DNA of 64,000 nt from Mallotus nudiflorus. Taxonomy: Eukaryota; Streptophyta; Magnoliopsida; Malpighiales; Euphorbiaceae. Each line of letters starts with the position of its first letter. Position 1 is the first letter of the stretch. Below, piece after piece: positions 23,155-35,282 of this stretch. The stretch is taken from the NCBI GenBank assembly GCA_947683625.1, contig CANTUR010000156.1, forward strand, positions 2,170,001 through 2,234,000. Reading direction: 5' to 3'. Position numbers and translations under genes: made by a program. The notes under the pieces are model-generated. The model searched no databases. It saw nothing but the letters and a program-made list of their open reading frames with translations, and was not told the origin of the DNA.

Positions 23155-23624
23155 TGATACTCGTAAAATTCCTACCGTTAGTTAGGTTAAATCTTGTCTG
23201 TCGAGTCTCGTCCGATTTTCCTCGAGTCAGTCTGAAATTTTATTATTTTGTTGATTTCTGATTTCGATTCCTTAGTAATGTTTTAAAAGTCGATTTATTA
23301 TTTTTCTTTTAGAGCATATCGGAGCAAAAGCCGTGAGGCCGAGGCAGACATGTGGTCATCAGCCTTTGCATTCATCCTGTAAGTCAATAGAACGATCTGT
23401 GCATGTGTTTATTTAAAGAATGCATGCGCTCGTATTTCTATTATGTTGATTATATGATTTATTGAATTTAATGCTATTATTTATGATTTAAATGCATTTT
23501 ATTTATTTAAAATCGATTTGAGAAATTTTGGTAGAACGGGCTACTTGGTGGGCTTCACCAGGACTATGTGCACATGGTAGAGATTGAGAGATGGATCTGA
23601 TAATTGTATGATTGACGAATGTTA

Positions 23625-23830
23625 AACTAGGATGGGTGCCTCGGTAGAAGCCTTTGCTCTCGGGGACCGCCAGTGATTGGAAAGTCAATAATGGACTAGG
23701 ATGGGTGCCTCAGTTAATGCCTTAGCTCTCGGGGACCGCCAGTGCCATATAGTTGGATTAAGTGAATGGCTACGGCTTGGTGCCTCGGTTGATGCCCTTG
23801 CTCTCGGGGACTAGTAGTCTGGTTGGAATA
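23625..23830 (+). repeat. Three tandem GC-rich modules in K3
   Basis: Three copies of a ggtgcctc(g/a)gtt..gcc..(t/a)gctctcggggac unit. They occupy the position of the hairpin modules of K1, K2 and K4. Confidence 0.75.
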
Positions 23831-25580
23831 AGTGGGCCCAGTTGGCCATGTAGATTATTGGGTTTAGGGTTCTACCGAGATTTTTCAAAAGCTATAAATA
23901 TATATATTATAAATTATTTTCACTATAAACATATATAGTTTTCAAAAAGGTTTTCAAACTGTACAACTCTTTTTATTGACTTACTCAGTGAGGTCTGATT
24001 CCCCTCAATTTTTTTTTTCAGGAGCTTGGGATTTTGACCTCAGACTACCTCCACACCGGGTTTCTTCTTCACCAGCTATTTTATGTAGGTCATTGTAAGA
24101 TGTACTGTGTGTTAATCTAGGTTGTTGCAGTAGTATATGTTCTAAGTATTTGTATGGTTTAAACTTAATTATGTAGTTTATTTGTACGAAATATGCTTAT
24201 GTATAAGATTCAATTTGATTTATAATATGAGATGTTGAAACACATTATTATTTAAATAGTTGAAATTGTGTAATTTGAGAAAAATCAGTTTGATAATGTG
24301 TTCTATTTTAAAATAAAGTTTAAAATATGAATGGTTTTATTTTTCTTTTCTTTTAGGCTTACTACGGGTTTCGGGGGCTTTAAGCCTACCCATTCCCTAG
24401 TGCCGGTCACGTGCCCTCGGGTTCGGGTCGTGACAATTATAATATGAAAATTAAAAATTAAAAATAATTGGCCATGCAAACAAAGTATATATATATATAT
24501 ATATATTGAGAGAGAGGTAAATGCTAGTTAGTTAAAAAGAATTATCTAATTAGTTAGGGAAAATTTTATTTATTTAGTTACATAATTTTTTTATTTAACC
24601 TATATTATATAAAAAATATTTGTGGAAATTAGTAAAAAATAATGTACTTAGGTAGTTAGTAAAAATATGTAATTTCTATATATAATTTGATAATAATAAA
24701 AATTTATATAATCTCTTAATTACATAAGTTTTGTTATGTAATTAATCAAATTTATATTTTTAAAAATTTTCATTTTTATAAAAATTTCTTAAAATGATAT
24801 AATTTAAAATTATGATTATGTTATTTTTTAATGATATGATTTAAAATTATTGTATAAATATGACTTAATATAAAATAATAAATATCATATACATATGCAT
24901 AATATTTACTATTAGATATCCATAAATATATTACTAATAAATATTTCTATTAAAATATAACATTTTTTACCAATATACAACAGCACATTAAATCATTTTA
25001 TTTTTCAAATAAAATACAACAAAATTTTACCAATATTCAACATATTAAATCATTTTATTTTTAAACAGCATACCTTTTTTTGTTCCAATTTACTCTTAAT
25101 AAATTCATTGCTAAAAAAATATTTTTACTTTTTTAATGTCAGTTCCTTCAATATTATGCACTCTTGTTATTATTCAAAAATATAATATAATAACTTAAAG
25201 AATACTAACTTTTATTTGTTATTTCAAATTACCTATTTTATATTAAATATAATTGTAATATAATTATGAACTTACATTAAATTTTTCTATTTTAACTAAA
25301 ATTATATTTATGAACTTACATTATAATTGTATTTTTAACTACAATATACAAAAATGACTAGGTTTTAATTATTAATTATCTAACGTAATATACATAATGT
25401 AACATCTAAACTTTTAAAACAAAAAAGTCACAAATATTTTTATAATTATGATATTATTTTTAATATAATTATAATTAATTAATCATAATCATTATAATAT
25501 TAAAATAAAAAATTAAGAATTTATAAAAAGTAGGCCAATTACACAACATACATAACAATCATATTAGTACCATAGCAATA

Positions 25581-26078
25581 ATAATAAGAATCTAGTAATA
25601 TGTTTGATAAGTTATCGTTTAATAATAAATAAATAACATGCAAAAATAAAACCAAAAATAAACTAAATAAATTAAGATTGACAAGGCCTGTTTTTTTGTA
25701 CTTTGGACTGTAAACCCAAGTTATAGCGTTGTGCTATTCAATTAGAGCTCATGTCAATAAACTGTGAATAATGGGAACTACCTCCACCTACAAAAGAAGT
25801 GCTAGCGTCATCATCATCTTCTTCATTATCATCCTTGTGATCCTTATTGTCATCATCATCAACAGGAATGGAGTCATGGTGCGCAAATAGATTTGGTCTT
25901 GTACGGGGTGTAAAATGTGAGGGTGCTACTATAGGTGTAAAATGCAATGGTTATGTTGAATTGGAGTGGCAAACCAAGAAAGGAAATTTGTTATGGGATT
26001 GGGAGCTGACATCATCTGATAAGGCAAAGGAAAGAGAACAGAAGGATAAGAAAATGGACACTGGTTAAGAGGAGTCAA
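25581..26078. other. Spacer with an acidic reading frame on the minus strand
   Basis: On the minus strand, 25738 to about 26040 reads without stops. It ends in an Asp/Glu-rich stretch (DDDDNKDHKDDNEEDDDD) and a Gly/Ser stretch, then SSHYSQFIDMSSN and a stop. There is no clear ATG; the frame could be a 3' exon. I do not recognise the protein. An acidic, Gly-rich C-terminus is seen in some plant transposases, but that is weak. Confidence 0.3.
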
Positions 26079-27345
26079 TGTTATAATGCAAAATAGCATA
26101 GTTTTTTAGGGTAGTTATGATTTATTTTTCTTTAATTTTTTTAGTTTGTTTGACTATGCATTATTATTTTTATTTCTTATTTATGTTGTCCTTATATTAA
26201 TTTTTCATTTTGTAGGTTTTCTTATGCTTAATCTATGCATGGAAATGCATTTAAACACTTTATAATGACGAATGATGCAACAAAAGTAAAAGGAAGCAAG
26301 TGCCAACTCCTCACCATGGGGATGACTCAAGACAGCAGACAATCATGTCGACTCGGCATAGTGGTGCTAAGTCATGACAAAGAGCAAATGTGTGCCGAGT
26401 TAAGCCTAACTCAACACAATGGTGTCAACTTGTCCTTCACACCCTTTCAATGCATCTTTTCCTATTTACATCCATTCGAAAGGAGCATGAACTAGGATAA
26501 TGAGAAGCCTATAAATTCATGATAAAAGGAAGATATTAGGAGAGTTTTTTTATTAGAAAAGATATCAAGAACTACTTAGAGGATTGGAGATTTCATCAAT
26601 ATATTTTCTATCTCTTTTTCTTTTTTAATATATTTAGTTAACTTTATGTTTATCAATATGTTTCTTGACTAATTTCTTATTTATTAGAATTTTAAGGAGT
26701 TGACCTTATGAACTACATTTTAATTTTCCTTATAATACATGAATGATTTTATTTTAATTGAGCACTTAATTATGTTATATATGCTTAATCACCATATATG
26801 ATGTATTAATCAAGGGTTCACAATGAGAGTTGGAATTTTTAGTGGAAATACAATTGAATTCATATAAATGATAAGAAAGTACCTAGAGACAAGAAATCCA
26901 TTTTGAGGGGTCAAAGAATTGGCATTGAACTTCATGGTTTTTATTTATCTCTACAATGACACGAGAGTGCTTATAGACTCTAAATGGAAATACCCTTATT
27001 TGATAATAAGAGTTGCTTTTAAGGATTTTAAGTCATGTTCTCCAGTCAATGCATGTGTTTATTAATTATTATTGTTCTTTGATTAATTCTAAATTGTATT
27101 TCTAATGAACATTAATTGAATTTCTTGTTACATAATTTAGATTAGATAATGTAATTAATAATTCTTTAGTAACTTTAGATTTAGTTAGAACAATTTAATA
27201 TCTTCTATTATAATATTCTGCCTATCCATCTAACTATTTACTCGGTTAATATAAAATTGCTCCAAATTTCCTATTATTCGACACCCTATTTGCTCTATGC
27301 TTAGTTTTGGAGACTAGGGCAGTACATTTGAACCACATTAAATTT
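26079..27345 (+). repeat. Presumed 5' LTR of Athila-like element G
   Basis: Non-coding sequence immediately before the PBS-like site. It contains an ggggatgactcaagacagca..cgactcggca segment (about 26320-26360) that resembles Athila LTR composition. The left boundary is not defined by a clear terminus or target duplication. Confidence 0.4.
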
Positions 27346-27347
27346 TT

Positions 27348-27364
27348 TGTGCCATTGCTGGAGA
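27348..27364 (+). other. Degenerate PBS of element G
   Basis: TGTGCCATTGCTGGAGA resembles the Athila-type PBS TGGCGCCGTTGCCGGGGA with one deletion and several transitions. It lies about 100 bp before gag. Confidence 0.5.
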
Positions 27365-27462
27365 ATTTTTTTAGTAATTTTTATTAATTTAGGGTATAGA
27401 ATGGTTATTTTAAGCCTTATTTTTATATTTCTTTTTATAAATTATTATTTATTGATTTATAA

Positions 27463-28360
27463 TTGTTAGTTTTGATTTCACTTTTGATGACGGTTACTAA
27501 AAGTGTTAGTAATAACACTCTTTACTTTGATTCTAAAATAAAATTAACTTTACATGCTTTATGCAGGGAACAAAGATATAGAAGAGTGAATCAACAGGAA
27601 TTGAATAATATAATTGAATTGGAAAGAATAGCGTTAGGCAATTTTACCATGCCTGACATAGCAAGTAGTTTTGGAGGAATTGTGGGTCCAACCCTTGCTA
27701 ATAATAACTTCAAAATTAAGCCAAGCATTATTCAAATGGTGCAAAATAATTAGTTTGAAGGTTTACAAGGACAAGACCCCTATGCTCACATTTTGACCTT
27801 CTTTAATGTATATGCAACCTTTAAAATAAACGTTGTGACAGATGATGCAATAAGTCTTAGACTTTTTCCATTTTTGGTCAAGGATGAAGCACAACTTTGG
27901 CTTATTAGTTTGCTAAATGAATCAATCACAACATGGGACAAATTGAAGCAAACATTTCTCTACAAATATTTTCCACCATATAAAACAACTAAGTTTCACA
28001 ATGAGATCACTACTTTCAAAAAAAATATAAGTGAGACAATATATGCAACTTAGGAGAGATTCAAGGAACTTCAAAAGCAATGCCCACATCATGGTTTGCC
28101 AAATTGGATGATTCCTTAAATTTTCTATAATGGCCTGACCAATGAGAATAGGAATACTGTTAATATAGCTTCCAATGGGAAATGGATGGATAAAACAGTT
28201 AGAGAAGCTGTTACTTTACTTGAAGAACTTAAATCTCAAGGGTGCATGGGTGATGAAACAATAATGGCAGAAGCAAAATGAGTTTTGGAACTTGACACCA
28301 TTAATCTATTGAATGCAAAGGTAGATGTTATCACCAAGCTAGTAAGTAAATCTTAAATTA
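27463..28360 (+). pseudogene. Gag of Athila-like element G
   Basis: Single reading frame with stops at 27754, 28054, 28119 and beyond. Motifs in order: a NFKIKPSIIQMVQNN block, DPYAHILTFFNVYATFKIN, DDAISLRLFPFLVKDEAQLW, SITTWDKLKQTFLYKYFPP, ERFKELQKQCPHHGLPNW, and a C-terminal VREAVTLLEELK. These match the conserved retrotransposon-gag domain of Athila elements block by block. The stop at 28054 stands where the family has Trp, so TGG to TAG decay is likely. No zinc knuckle or protease follows, because pol has been deleted. Confidence 0.8.
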
Positions 28361-28686
28361 ATCACGTAGAAAGTGTAAGGTCGATCTCTCTCTTTACACC
28401 CTAATTGGAAAAAGAAAGGCCCAGCTATAGACCATTAAATGTAGCATGGTAATATTTACACATTTCATTTATTTTAGTATTTTATGTCATTTTATTATCT
28501 TTGCATTTATTTAAACCACATTTTAATAGTAGTAGTCTTTATAGTATTAATAATAGTTCTTTTATTGTGCTTATTTAAATTTAGGCTAATCTTTTCTTAT
28601 ATTTATCTTTCATAAAACTTGGTTATCCTTGACTTTTTTGTAGTTTATTTGCATAGTGGCCGACTTGTGCCATCCTCATCCCTTAA

Positions 28687-28722
<36 letters not shown>

Positions 28723-29236
28723 CCTCACTTATTTATTCATTGATAATTTTCATTTTTATATTTCTACTTCTCAACTTTTCCCCATATTTTTCTTTTATCT
28801 TTTTACTATAACAAACCTCCAAAAATATAACAAAAATTGAAAAGTCATGTTTGTTTCCAAGAAGATCATGACCTTTTGATATTTCAACCTTTCCTTTCAC
28901 CATAATCTATATAACTACTCGTAACACATTTAACTCAATTTTCTTTTTTCTCTTTTTACATCTTTCTTTATTCTCACACTCCACCTATATACAACCCATA
29001 CATTTCTCATTCCCTTCTCTATTTAACTTTTTTTCTCTTTATTTATTAAGTTTAACATCTTTTCAATTTCTTACATTTTCTTTATTCAACTTCCTATTCC
29101 CATTTCCTTTCTACATATTCGATTCCTCTATTCTCTTCTTCTTATTATTTTCTTTTTCTTTATTCTCCATTTTATTTTCTTATCTTCTCTAAACCATAGC
29201 TGACTTTTTACCATTTTCTATTCATCATTTTTATAA
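28361..29236 (+). other. Deletion junction and spacer between gag and env-like ORF of G
   Basis: Expected to hold several kb of pol but only about 0.9 kb remains. A gaaaaagaaaggcccagctatagacc segment near 28410 may be the end of integrase and its downstream spacer; the exact junction cannot be set by eye. A (GT)n microsatellite lies at 28687-28720, followed by pyrimidine-rich sequence. Confidence 0.5.
28687..28720. repeat. (GT)n microsatellite
   Basis: Uninterrupted GT repeat in the spacer of element G. Confidence 0.95.
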
Positions 29237-30392
29237 ATGGGTAAAACCAAAGGTTCTACATCTAAAAAGCCATAAGAAGAACATGATGAAGAGGATTTGG
29301 CATCCACCTACAAGGTTAAGTTCCCCATTTTTACACATTATGAAGGTGCAAGATTCACTACTATTAAGTTTAGGGAAATCATTGGTTGTAAGTATATTCC
29401 TTCATCTCTTTTTAATGATGTTGCCATGCATGATAATTTTAATTAATTATTAACTACTTATGGACTTAAAATATTTGTTTCAATGCAAGAACACACTTAT
29501 GTTGAGTTAATTATAGAATTCTATAGTCATTGGATATTAACTCGCATAAATCTTTCATTTTAGAATTCAAATTGCTAGGGAAACAACACCAACTTACTTA
29601 TTCTTTTATACAATGTGTGTTTGGTTTTAGAAAGCATGGTCTATGTGATCCCCCTAAATCTTTTAGAGTAAATGAATTCTGGACCTTTTTGAGTGACTTA
29701 CAAAATCCTTTTCAACCTAAGAAGGGTAAGGCAATGTACATTAAAAATTTAAAATTTTGGTTATTGTACAAAGTCCTTGCCTGTGTTGTTTTGTACAAGT
29801 CTAAATTTAACAAAGTTTTTACATAAGAATTGTTTTATATGTGGTGCATTCATAATAAGAAGCAAATATGTTGGACATATTAGATTTTTAATCAACTTTT
29901 AACATGTGTAGTATGTAAGGATGCCCCATTATTGCTAAATCTCTTACTATCAATTTTGATGACTTTACCCGTGTTGTTGAGTGTTCTTATTTCACTAACC
30001 ATGCTTTTGTAAGAGGTAAAGTAGTGGATGCTTCTTTTTACTTGATTCCAACAACATCTTGGTCATGTTGGAGAGAGTTAGCCCATCCTACACAAGTTAT
30101 AGAAGAGCATGCTAAGAATGAGGAGTCTTAAGATGAGGAGCCAAATGATGTTGTCCCTTTTATATCTTTTCCCATACAAGGTGATGCAAGTGGCTCTTCC
30201 AATGAAGAGTCACATATTTGGGAGAAACTTTTAAAGAATCAAAAGGATATGCAACGTCAATTGAGTGGTATGGAGTCTTGGAACCATCAACTTGATCACC
30301 ACCAATGTAAGATGGAGTATAAGATGAATCAATTCTTTGAACTCTATGGTTACACCATTAAGCCTCCACCACCATATCCTTTTAAAGATTGA
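29237..30392 (+). pseudogene. Env-like (Athila 3' ORF) pseudogene of element G
   Basis: Starts at ATG 29237 (MGKTKGSTSKKP, then a stop and an acidic stretch). It reads ARFTTIKFREIIGCKYIP, then, after frame changes, FILEFKLLGKQHQLTYSF, CVFGFRKHGL, VNEFWTFLSD and KNLKFWLLYKVLACVV, then ELFYMWC. These blocks match the ORF that follows pol in Athila elements, often called env-like although its function is unproven. The C-terminal part is acidic, then MNQFFELYGYTIKPPPPYPF and a stop at 30390-30392. At least three frame changes and several stops. Confidence 0.65.
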
Positions 30393-30456
30393 GGGAGTTT
30401 ATATTTTCCTTTCTTTCATATTTAGGATTCACATTAGGGACAATGTGCATTTTTAA

Positions 30457-30468
30457 ATATGGGGGAGC
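30457..30468 (+). other. Polypurine tract of element G
   Basis: A gggggagcag run after an acaatgtgcattttt segment, as found at the 3' end of Athila elements. It would prime plus-strand DNA synthesis. The LTR expected to follow is not clearly recognisable. Confidence 0.6.
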
Positions 30469-30566
30469 AGATATTAATAGTCACTGTTTAATTATGTTTA
30501 TGTTTATATACATGTGTTTATATGCTTTATTTTGCATAATTTTATCTTCTCCACATTCATAAGTAG

Positions 30567-32678
30567 TATAAACACCCAATTTCAGGATAATAAAATATGG
30601 ATGCAACAAGGGACTCCAATGATGAAAATTGTTATAAGTAGGTCTTCAACACTTAAAGTTTGAAGCCTCAAAAGTTTGAATACATTTTCAAAAAGAGTTT
30701 CACGGGTTTTTTGAAGGACTTAATTGTAATATTATTTTAGGACCTAATTGAAAATTTTAAATTCTTTCAAGGGCCTTTTTGTAATTAAAAGTTAAATAAA
30801 GAGGATCAGAATTTTATAATTCTGATTAGAATTGTGTAATTTCGATCAGAATTCTGTAATTCCAACCAGAATTACACAATTTTGATTGGAATTATACCTT
30901 TTTCGTTTGTTTTTTGTATTTTTACATAAATTAAAAAAATATTTTTCCTAAGTTTCAATTGGCTAAAAAATTCCTTAATTTTATTTTTAGGATTTATCTA
31001 ATTTTTTAGGAAATAAAAACTCTTCAGTATGCAAGACCTAGGGTTTTATGGTTTTTTCCTATAAAAAGATGGCTTAAGTTCTTGGAAAAGAAAGAGACGG
31101 AACTCTAATTTTCAATCATACATATTCTTTTCTACAAAAAAAAAAAAAAATTCTTGGTGATTTATTTAGAGATTTTTTATAAAAAGAAAAATAAGCATTG
31201 AAGGCCTACTGAAAAACAACGGCGATCTTACTAGTCTAGGGAGCAATACATTCACAAGCATCCATAAGCATTATCTTCTCCTTACTTTATTTTTTATTTT
31301 ATTTCAATTTCATTAAATTTCAATTTTATTTAATTTAACTTTTATTATAATTTTATTCACTAATCATTATTTTACCTTTTTGATGATGGTGATTATGGAT
31401 AGGATTACGTGATGATCATACTTAAAGAATCAAATCCATAAGAGGTCTATAGAATGTCATGGATGGAACCTTGTAGCTAAACATAGTTTCTAGGTTTTTT
31501 TATTTAATTGTCTTATTTTTATTTATTTTTGGGATTGTATTAATTCTTTTTTATTATTCTCAATAGTTCATTATAATAGCCCCAATAATGGGAACAATGA
31601 AATTTGGTATGTATGCTTTGTGTTTTATTTTAATTAATTGGTTAGTAAAATTAAGGTTTTCAATTGGGTAATTAATTAAAATTAATGGCTATAGAAATCA
31701 TTAGGCTATTTAGTTAAAATTGAATTAGATTTAAGTTGGTAAAACTAGTTTGTTTGATTCATTATTTTATTTTATTGTTTATGGTTACTTTGATTAAATT
31801 AGGGCTTTTAGAATAAGTTAAATTAATTGTTGGATCTTTTATTTGTTTGTTTTGATGTTTCTTATTTTTTTTGGGCTTATTTCCTTTTTTATGTGTTTTG
31901 GGCCCTAGGCCTAAACCATTTAAATTTAGGCTTTTCTTAGTTTTAATTAATGAAAATTCATCTTTAGATCCACAGTTAATTAGAAATTAGGATAGAGATA
32001 ACTTAGGCCCACTTAGTTAATTAGACTTAGGCTCACCTAATTTAATTTAATTTAATTAATTTAGACTTAGCCCATTTAATTTGAACCTTTTTCCATAATT
32101 TGTAGATTTAAGGTCGCCTTAGAATTAAAACATGTAGAATTAGGCTCACTAATTTAAATACTTCATAATTTATAGATTTAGGCCCATTTTTAGAATTAGA
32201 ATAAATAAACTTAGGTTCACTTAATAAAAATTGAATAGGAATTAGGCCCATTAGTCTTTAGGCTCACTTATAAATTTAAACATGTAGATTAGACTAACTT
32301 AAGGATTGTGATGAATGCATTGTTTACTTGTATATTTCATGACTAGTTTTCCTGGACTTGATTATTTTTAAGGGTTTATATGAAATTGCATGTAAGTAGA
32401 TGATAAAATAGTAATTCATAAAGTATTTCTAAAAGAACACAAGATTGAAAGAAGTTAGTATTTCATACCCAGAATCTCCTATTTATGGTGCTAGCTTTCT
32501 TTTAGGGAATCAAGTACCACCATTTTTTTTATTTGTCCCAGTTATTACCTTAGGTGGTGACTCCTCATCTCCATGTCATGTCTTTGTGACAGTGGTTAGT
32601 ATGTTCTTTAGAGCCTTGAGATCAAACAGTATCGTGGTTGCTAAAATCTTAGGCGTGCTCTAAAGCTCGCCATCTACA
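30567..32678 (+). mobile_element. Solo LTR C2 (same family as LTR of element A)
   Basis: Begins TATAAACACCC (TG decayed to TA; copy C has TGTAACCACCC) and ends …ccatctaca. Perfect 5-bp duplication agtag at 30562-30566 and 32679-32683. No PBS or coding sequence follows, so it is a solo LTR from recombination between the two LTRs of a full element. The last 250 bp or so are closely similar to the LTR of A and to C. It carries TGGTGACTCC at 32555-32564. Confidence 0.85.
31138..31151. repeat. A homopolymer tract
   Basis: Run of A's inside solo LTR C2, after ttctac. Confidence 0.8.
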
Positions 32679-33255
32679 AGTAGTTTCATTTCTAAGTTCA
32701 TCTTAATTATGATTGAGGTTTTATTTTTGTGCTAGGTTAATAATTAATTTTCTATGCTTAATTGGTAGAATTTTAAAGTTTCATTTAATATAAGTTTTAC
32801 ATTTTTCTTTTTATCTCTTTTTATTATTTTTAAAATCTAGAGAATGTTTAGTCAACTTTCTAATTATGCTTAATGTTTAGTCCTATACATCCAGTGTATG
32901 GCATGACTTAAAACATGGCCATGTTCTTCAATATTCTACTTTATTTAGAGTTCCATCATATGGCACGGCTTGTACCATGGCCATGTTATGGCCATGCTTA
33001 ATGCTTGAACTCATCCTTGGTAATTTACTTAGACAAAAATGACCTACATTAAGAGGAAACTTAATTAGACACTAAAAACATTCTAAATTAATATAAATTA
33101 AACCTAAAGTACTTAAAGCTAACTTGAAAAAAAATAATAAAATTGTTCTTAATTCAAATGATATTTTTAATAATTAAATATAACACTAACCTAAAATCTT
33201 CATAAAATTCATTAAGATTCAACTAAAAACATATGCATAAATATCATACATCAAA
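32679..33255 (-). repeat. LTR remnant of element H
   Basis: Follows the polypurine tract on the minus strand. It contains acatggccatg and gccgtgcc..atgg repeats of the kind common in Athila LTRs. No coding signal. The far end is obscured by C2. Confidence 0.5.
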
Positions 33256-33266
33256 TTCCCCCACAC
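33256..33266 (-). other. Polypurine tract of element H
   Basis: The minus strand reads gtgtgggggaa just after a cctgaggacaaacaaaggttta segment, the usual Athila 3' arrangement. Confidence 0.65.
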
Positions 33267-33897
33267 TAAACCTTTGTTTGTCCTCAGGCAATTCAATACA
33301 AATTAAATTACTTAACCATAACCAAGAGCACAAAACTTCCAAGATATGCAACCTCAATAACACCAACTCTAAAAATGCTTATTGATGAGAATAATTAGAC
33401 AAAAATATCTCATATGCAAATAATCTATTAGACATAATATTTTCATGGTAATATTAGGGGATTTTCAAAATTCAAAATTTTCCTATTTTGTGAGCATGTT
33501 TTATGCTCCATCTCACATATTTGATTCAATGAGTGCATTTTGCACTCCAACTCACCCTTATTTTGTTTCTTTAGCAAGTGCATTTTGTGCTCCATCTTGC
33601 TTTAATTTAATTTTTTTTTACTTAAATTCTACAAACCCAATCAATAACCTTTTTTTTTTTAAAGAAAAACTATGCCTATATCATTATTTAAAGCATTGCT
33701 TAGATTACAAAAACTAAATCATTTACACATAAGAATAATGTTTGACTATCCTTAACAATAAACACTCTCAAAATCTAATGTTATCAAGACTACACTTTCT
33801 TTTAGTAATTACCCCTAATCATGAATTGAGTAATTCATAAATTCAAAGAGGACAAACTAGCTTAGTTTGTTGAAAGTAGTTGAAAGTTGTTTTTTCA

Positions 33898-33952
<55 letters not shown>

Positions 33953-34255
33953 TAATACGCATGTATATATATAGACACACACATGCAAAAATAAAGAAAA
34001 AACACAAACATAACATATAAGTTAAACAATTGGCATCCTTCCCCTATACTAGACAAATCATTATCCTCAATGACATAAATAAATCACAAACCAAAGATAG
34101 AAAAGAAAATAACTTTCTTAATTGATAGGTAAGCATAGAAATAGTCCACCAAAATCTCAAAAATTTCATCCACTAGAACAATAAATCAAAACAAACAAAG
34201 AAAAGAAAGAGTAATATAACAAAAAGCAATAAAAGTTCCTATAATAATGTTATAG
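33267..34255 (-). other. 3' untranslated region of element H
   Basis: No coding frame. Three imperfect hairpins of one pattern at 33492-33508, 33531-33547 and 33575-33592 (see findings). A (TA)n-(CA)n microsatellite at 33901-33953. Confidence 0.6.
33901..33953. repeat. (TA)n-(CA)n microsatellite
   Basis: TA run followed by a CA run. Confidence 0.95.
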
Positions 34256-34580
34256 CTATAGCATTAAACAAGAAATAAAAATGAGATGAAAAAAAAAGAA
34301 AAAATCAAAAGTTGTAAAAACATCAATCATTATGAGTAAAGTGCTTGTCCATATCGTCACCATCGTTAGCAACATCATCAGCACTATTATTTCCCTTCTC
34401 ATTGTCAAAGTCATCATCAATATTTGGTCAGGGAGGTAAAGAGATATTCTATATTTAGTATAAAGCTTAAAGCCTGTTACAGAGCCAATTGAGTGTGGTA
34501 GTATGAAAATGATGTGTGTGCTACATCTCATACATTGTAAGTTCTAAGGTAACCAGTAAGGGCACTAAAGATGAAGAGGA
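34256..34580 (-). pseudogene. C-terminal part of env-like ORF of element H
   Basis: On the minus strand, after the insertion site of J, sequence continues the env-like ORF with several stops. It ends in an acidic tail (DDDFDNEKGNNSADDVANDG…DDMDKHFTHND) and a stop near 34320. It joins to 43037-43315 across J through the gagga/gaggg duplication. Identity follows mainly from that continuity. Confidence 0.5.
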
Positions 34581-34710
34581 TGTTGTGAGTCCCTCCTAGT
34601 GGAGTCCATAAGTTTTTAAAAAATGATGAAAAGTCACATTTTGCTACACCAAATTCAATGCAGTAAATGTTGAAAGTTTGTAAATTTTTTTTTTTTGGTA
34701 TGTTAAGGCT

Positions 34711-34720
34711 TATATAAAGG
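34711..34720 (+). promoter_or_regulatory. TATA-box-like site in 5' LTR of J
   Basis: tatataaagg; the 3' LTR has the same site at 42527-42538. Its place about one-fifth into the LTR suits a U3 promoter. K1 begins about 30 bp downstream. Confidence 0.5.
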
Positions 34721-35163
34721 CCATAGAAGGAGAAGACATACTGTAATATCCCGTGTTTTTTTTTAAATATTTTTACACTGTATCGGGATATACAGTGTCA
34801 ATAATTTTTATGCATTATACGATATTTTTATGAGTTAATATGTATTTTAAACCTATTTTAATTACTGTCTATTATTTTCAGTATTTTACGTAAAATTTTC
34901 CCGGGACTTTCATTTTCGGGGAAATTTCCACGTAAACAATGTATTATTAATTATTTTAAATGTATTTACGGGTTTGCATGAACTCATACATATTTTTAAA
35001 TTATTAAATAAAGCTTGTGTGTGTATATTTATTTAATTAGGGTTTATTATTACCCTAATATTTTATTATTTATTTATTATTATTTGATTATTTTATTTAT
35101 TATTAAATTATTAAAATTTATTATTTTATTATTATTTATTTATTAATATTTAATTATTTTAAT

Positions 35164-35282
35164 TTATTTTCTTTTTTTTCTTTTTTCTTTTTTTCTTTTT
35201 CTTTTTCTTTTTCTTTCTTTTTCTTTTTCTTTCTCTTTCCTTTTCTTTCTTTTTCTTTTTCTTCTTCTTCTTCTTCTTCTCC
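35164..35282 (+). repeat. Pyrimidine-rich (CTTTTT/CTT) tract in K1
   Basis: About 120 bp of almost pure C/T, ending in (CTT)n before a GC-rich patch. Confidence 0.9.

Larger units (their letters stand above)
26079..30475 (+). mobile_element. Athila-like Ty3/gypsy element G, internally deleted
   Basis: Plus-strand order: presumed LTR (about 26079-27345), degenerate PBS, gag (27463-28360), a short junction, env-like ORF (29237-30392) and polypurine tract (30457-30468). Protease, RT, RNase H and integrase are missing. Family assignment rests on the gag and env-like motifs and the PBS. The LTR start is a guess. Confidence 0.65.
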
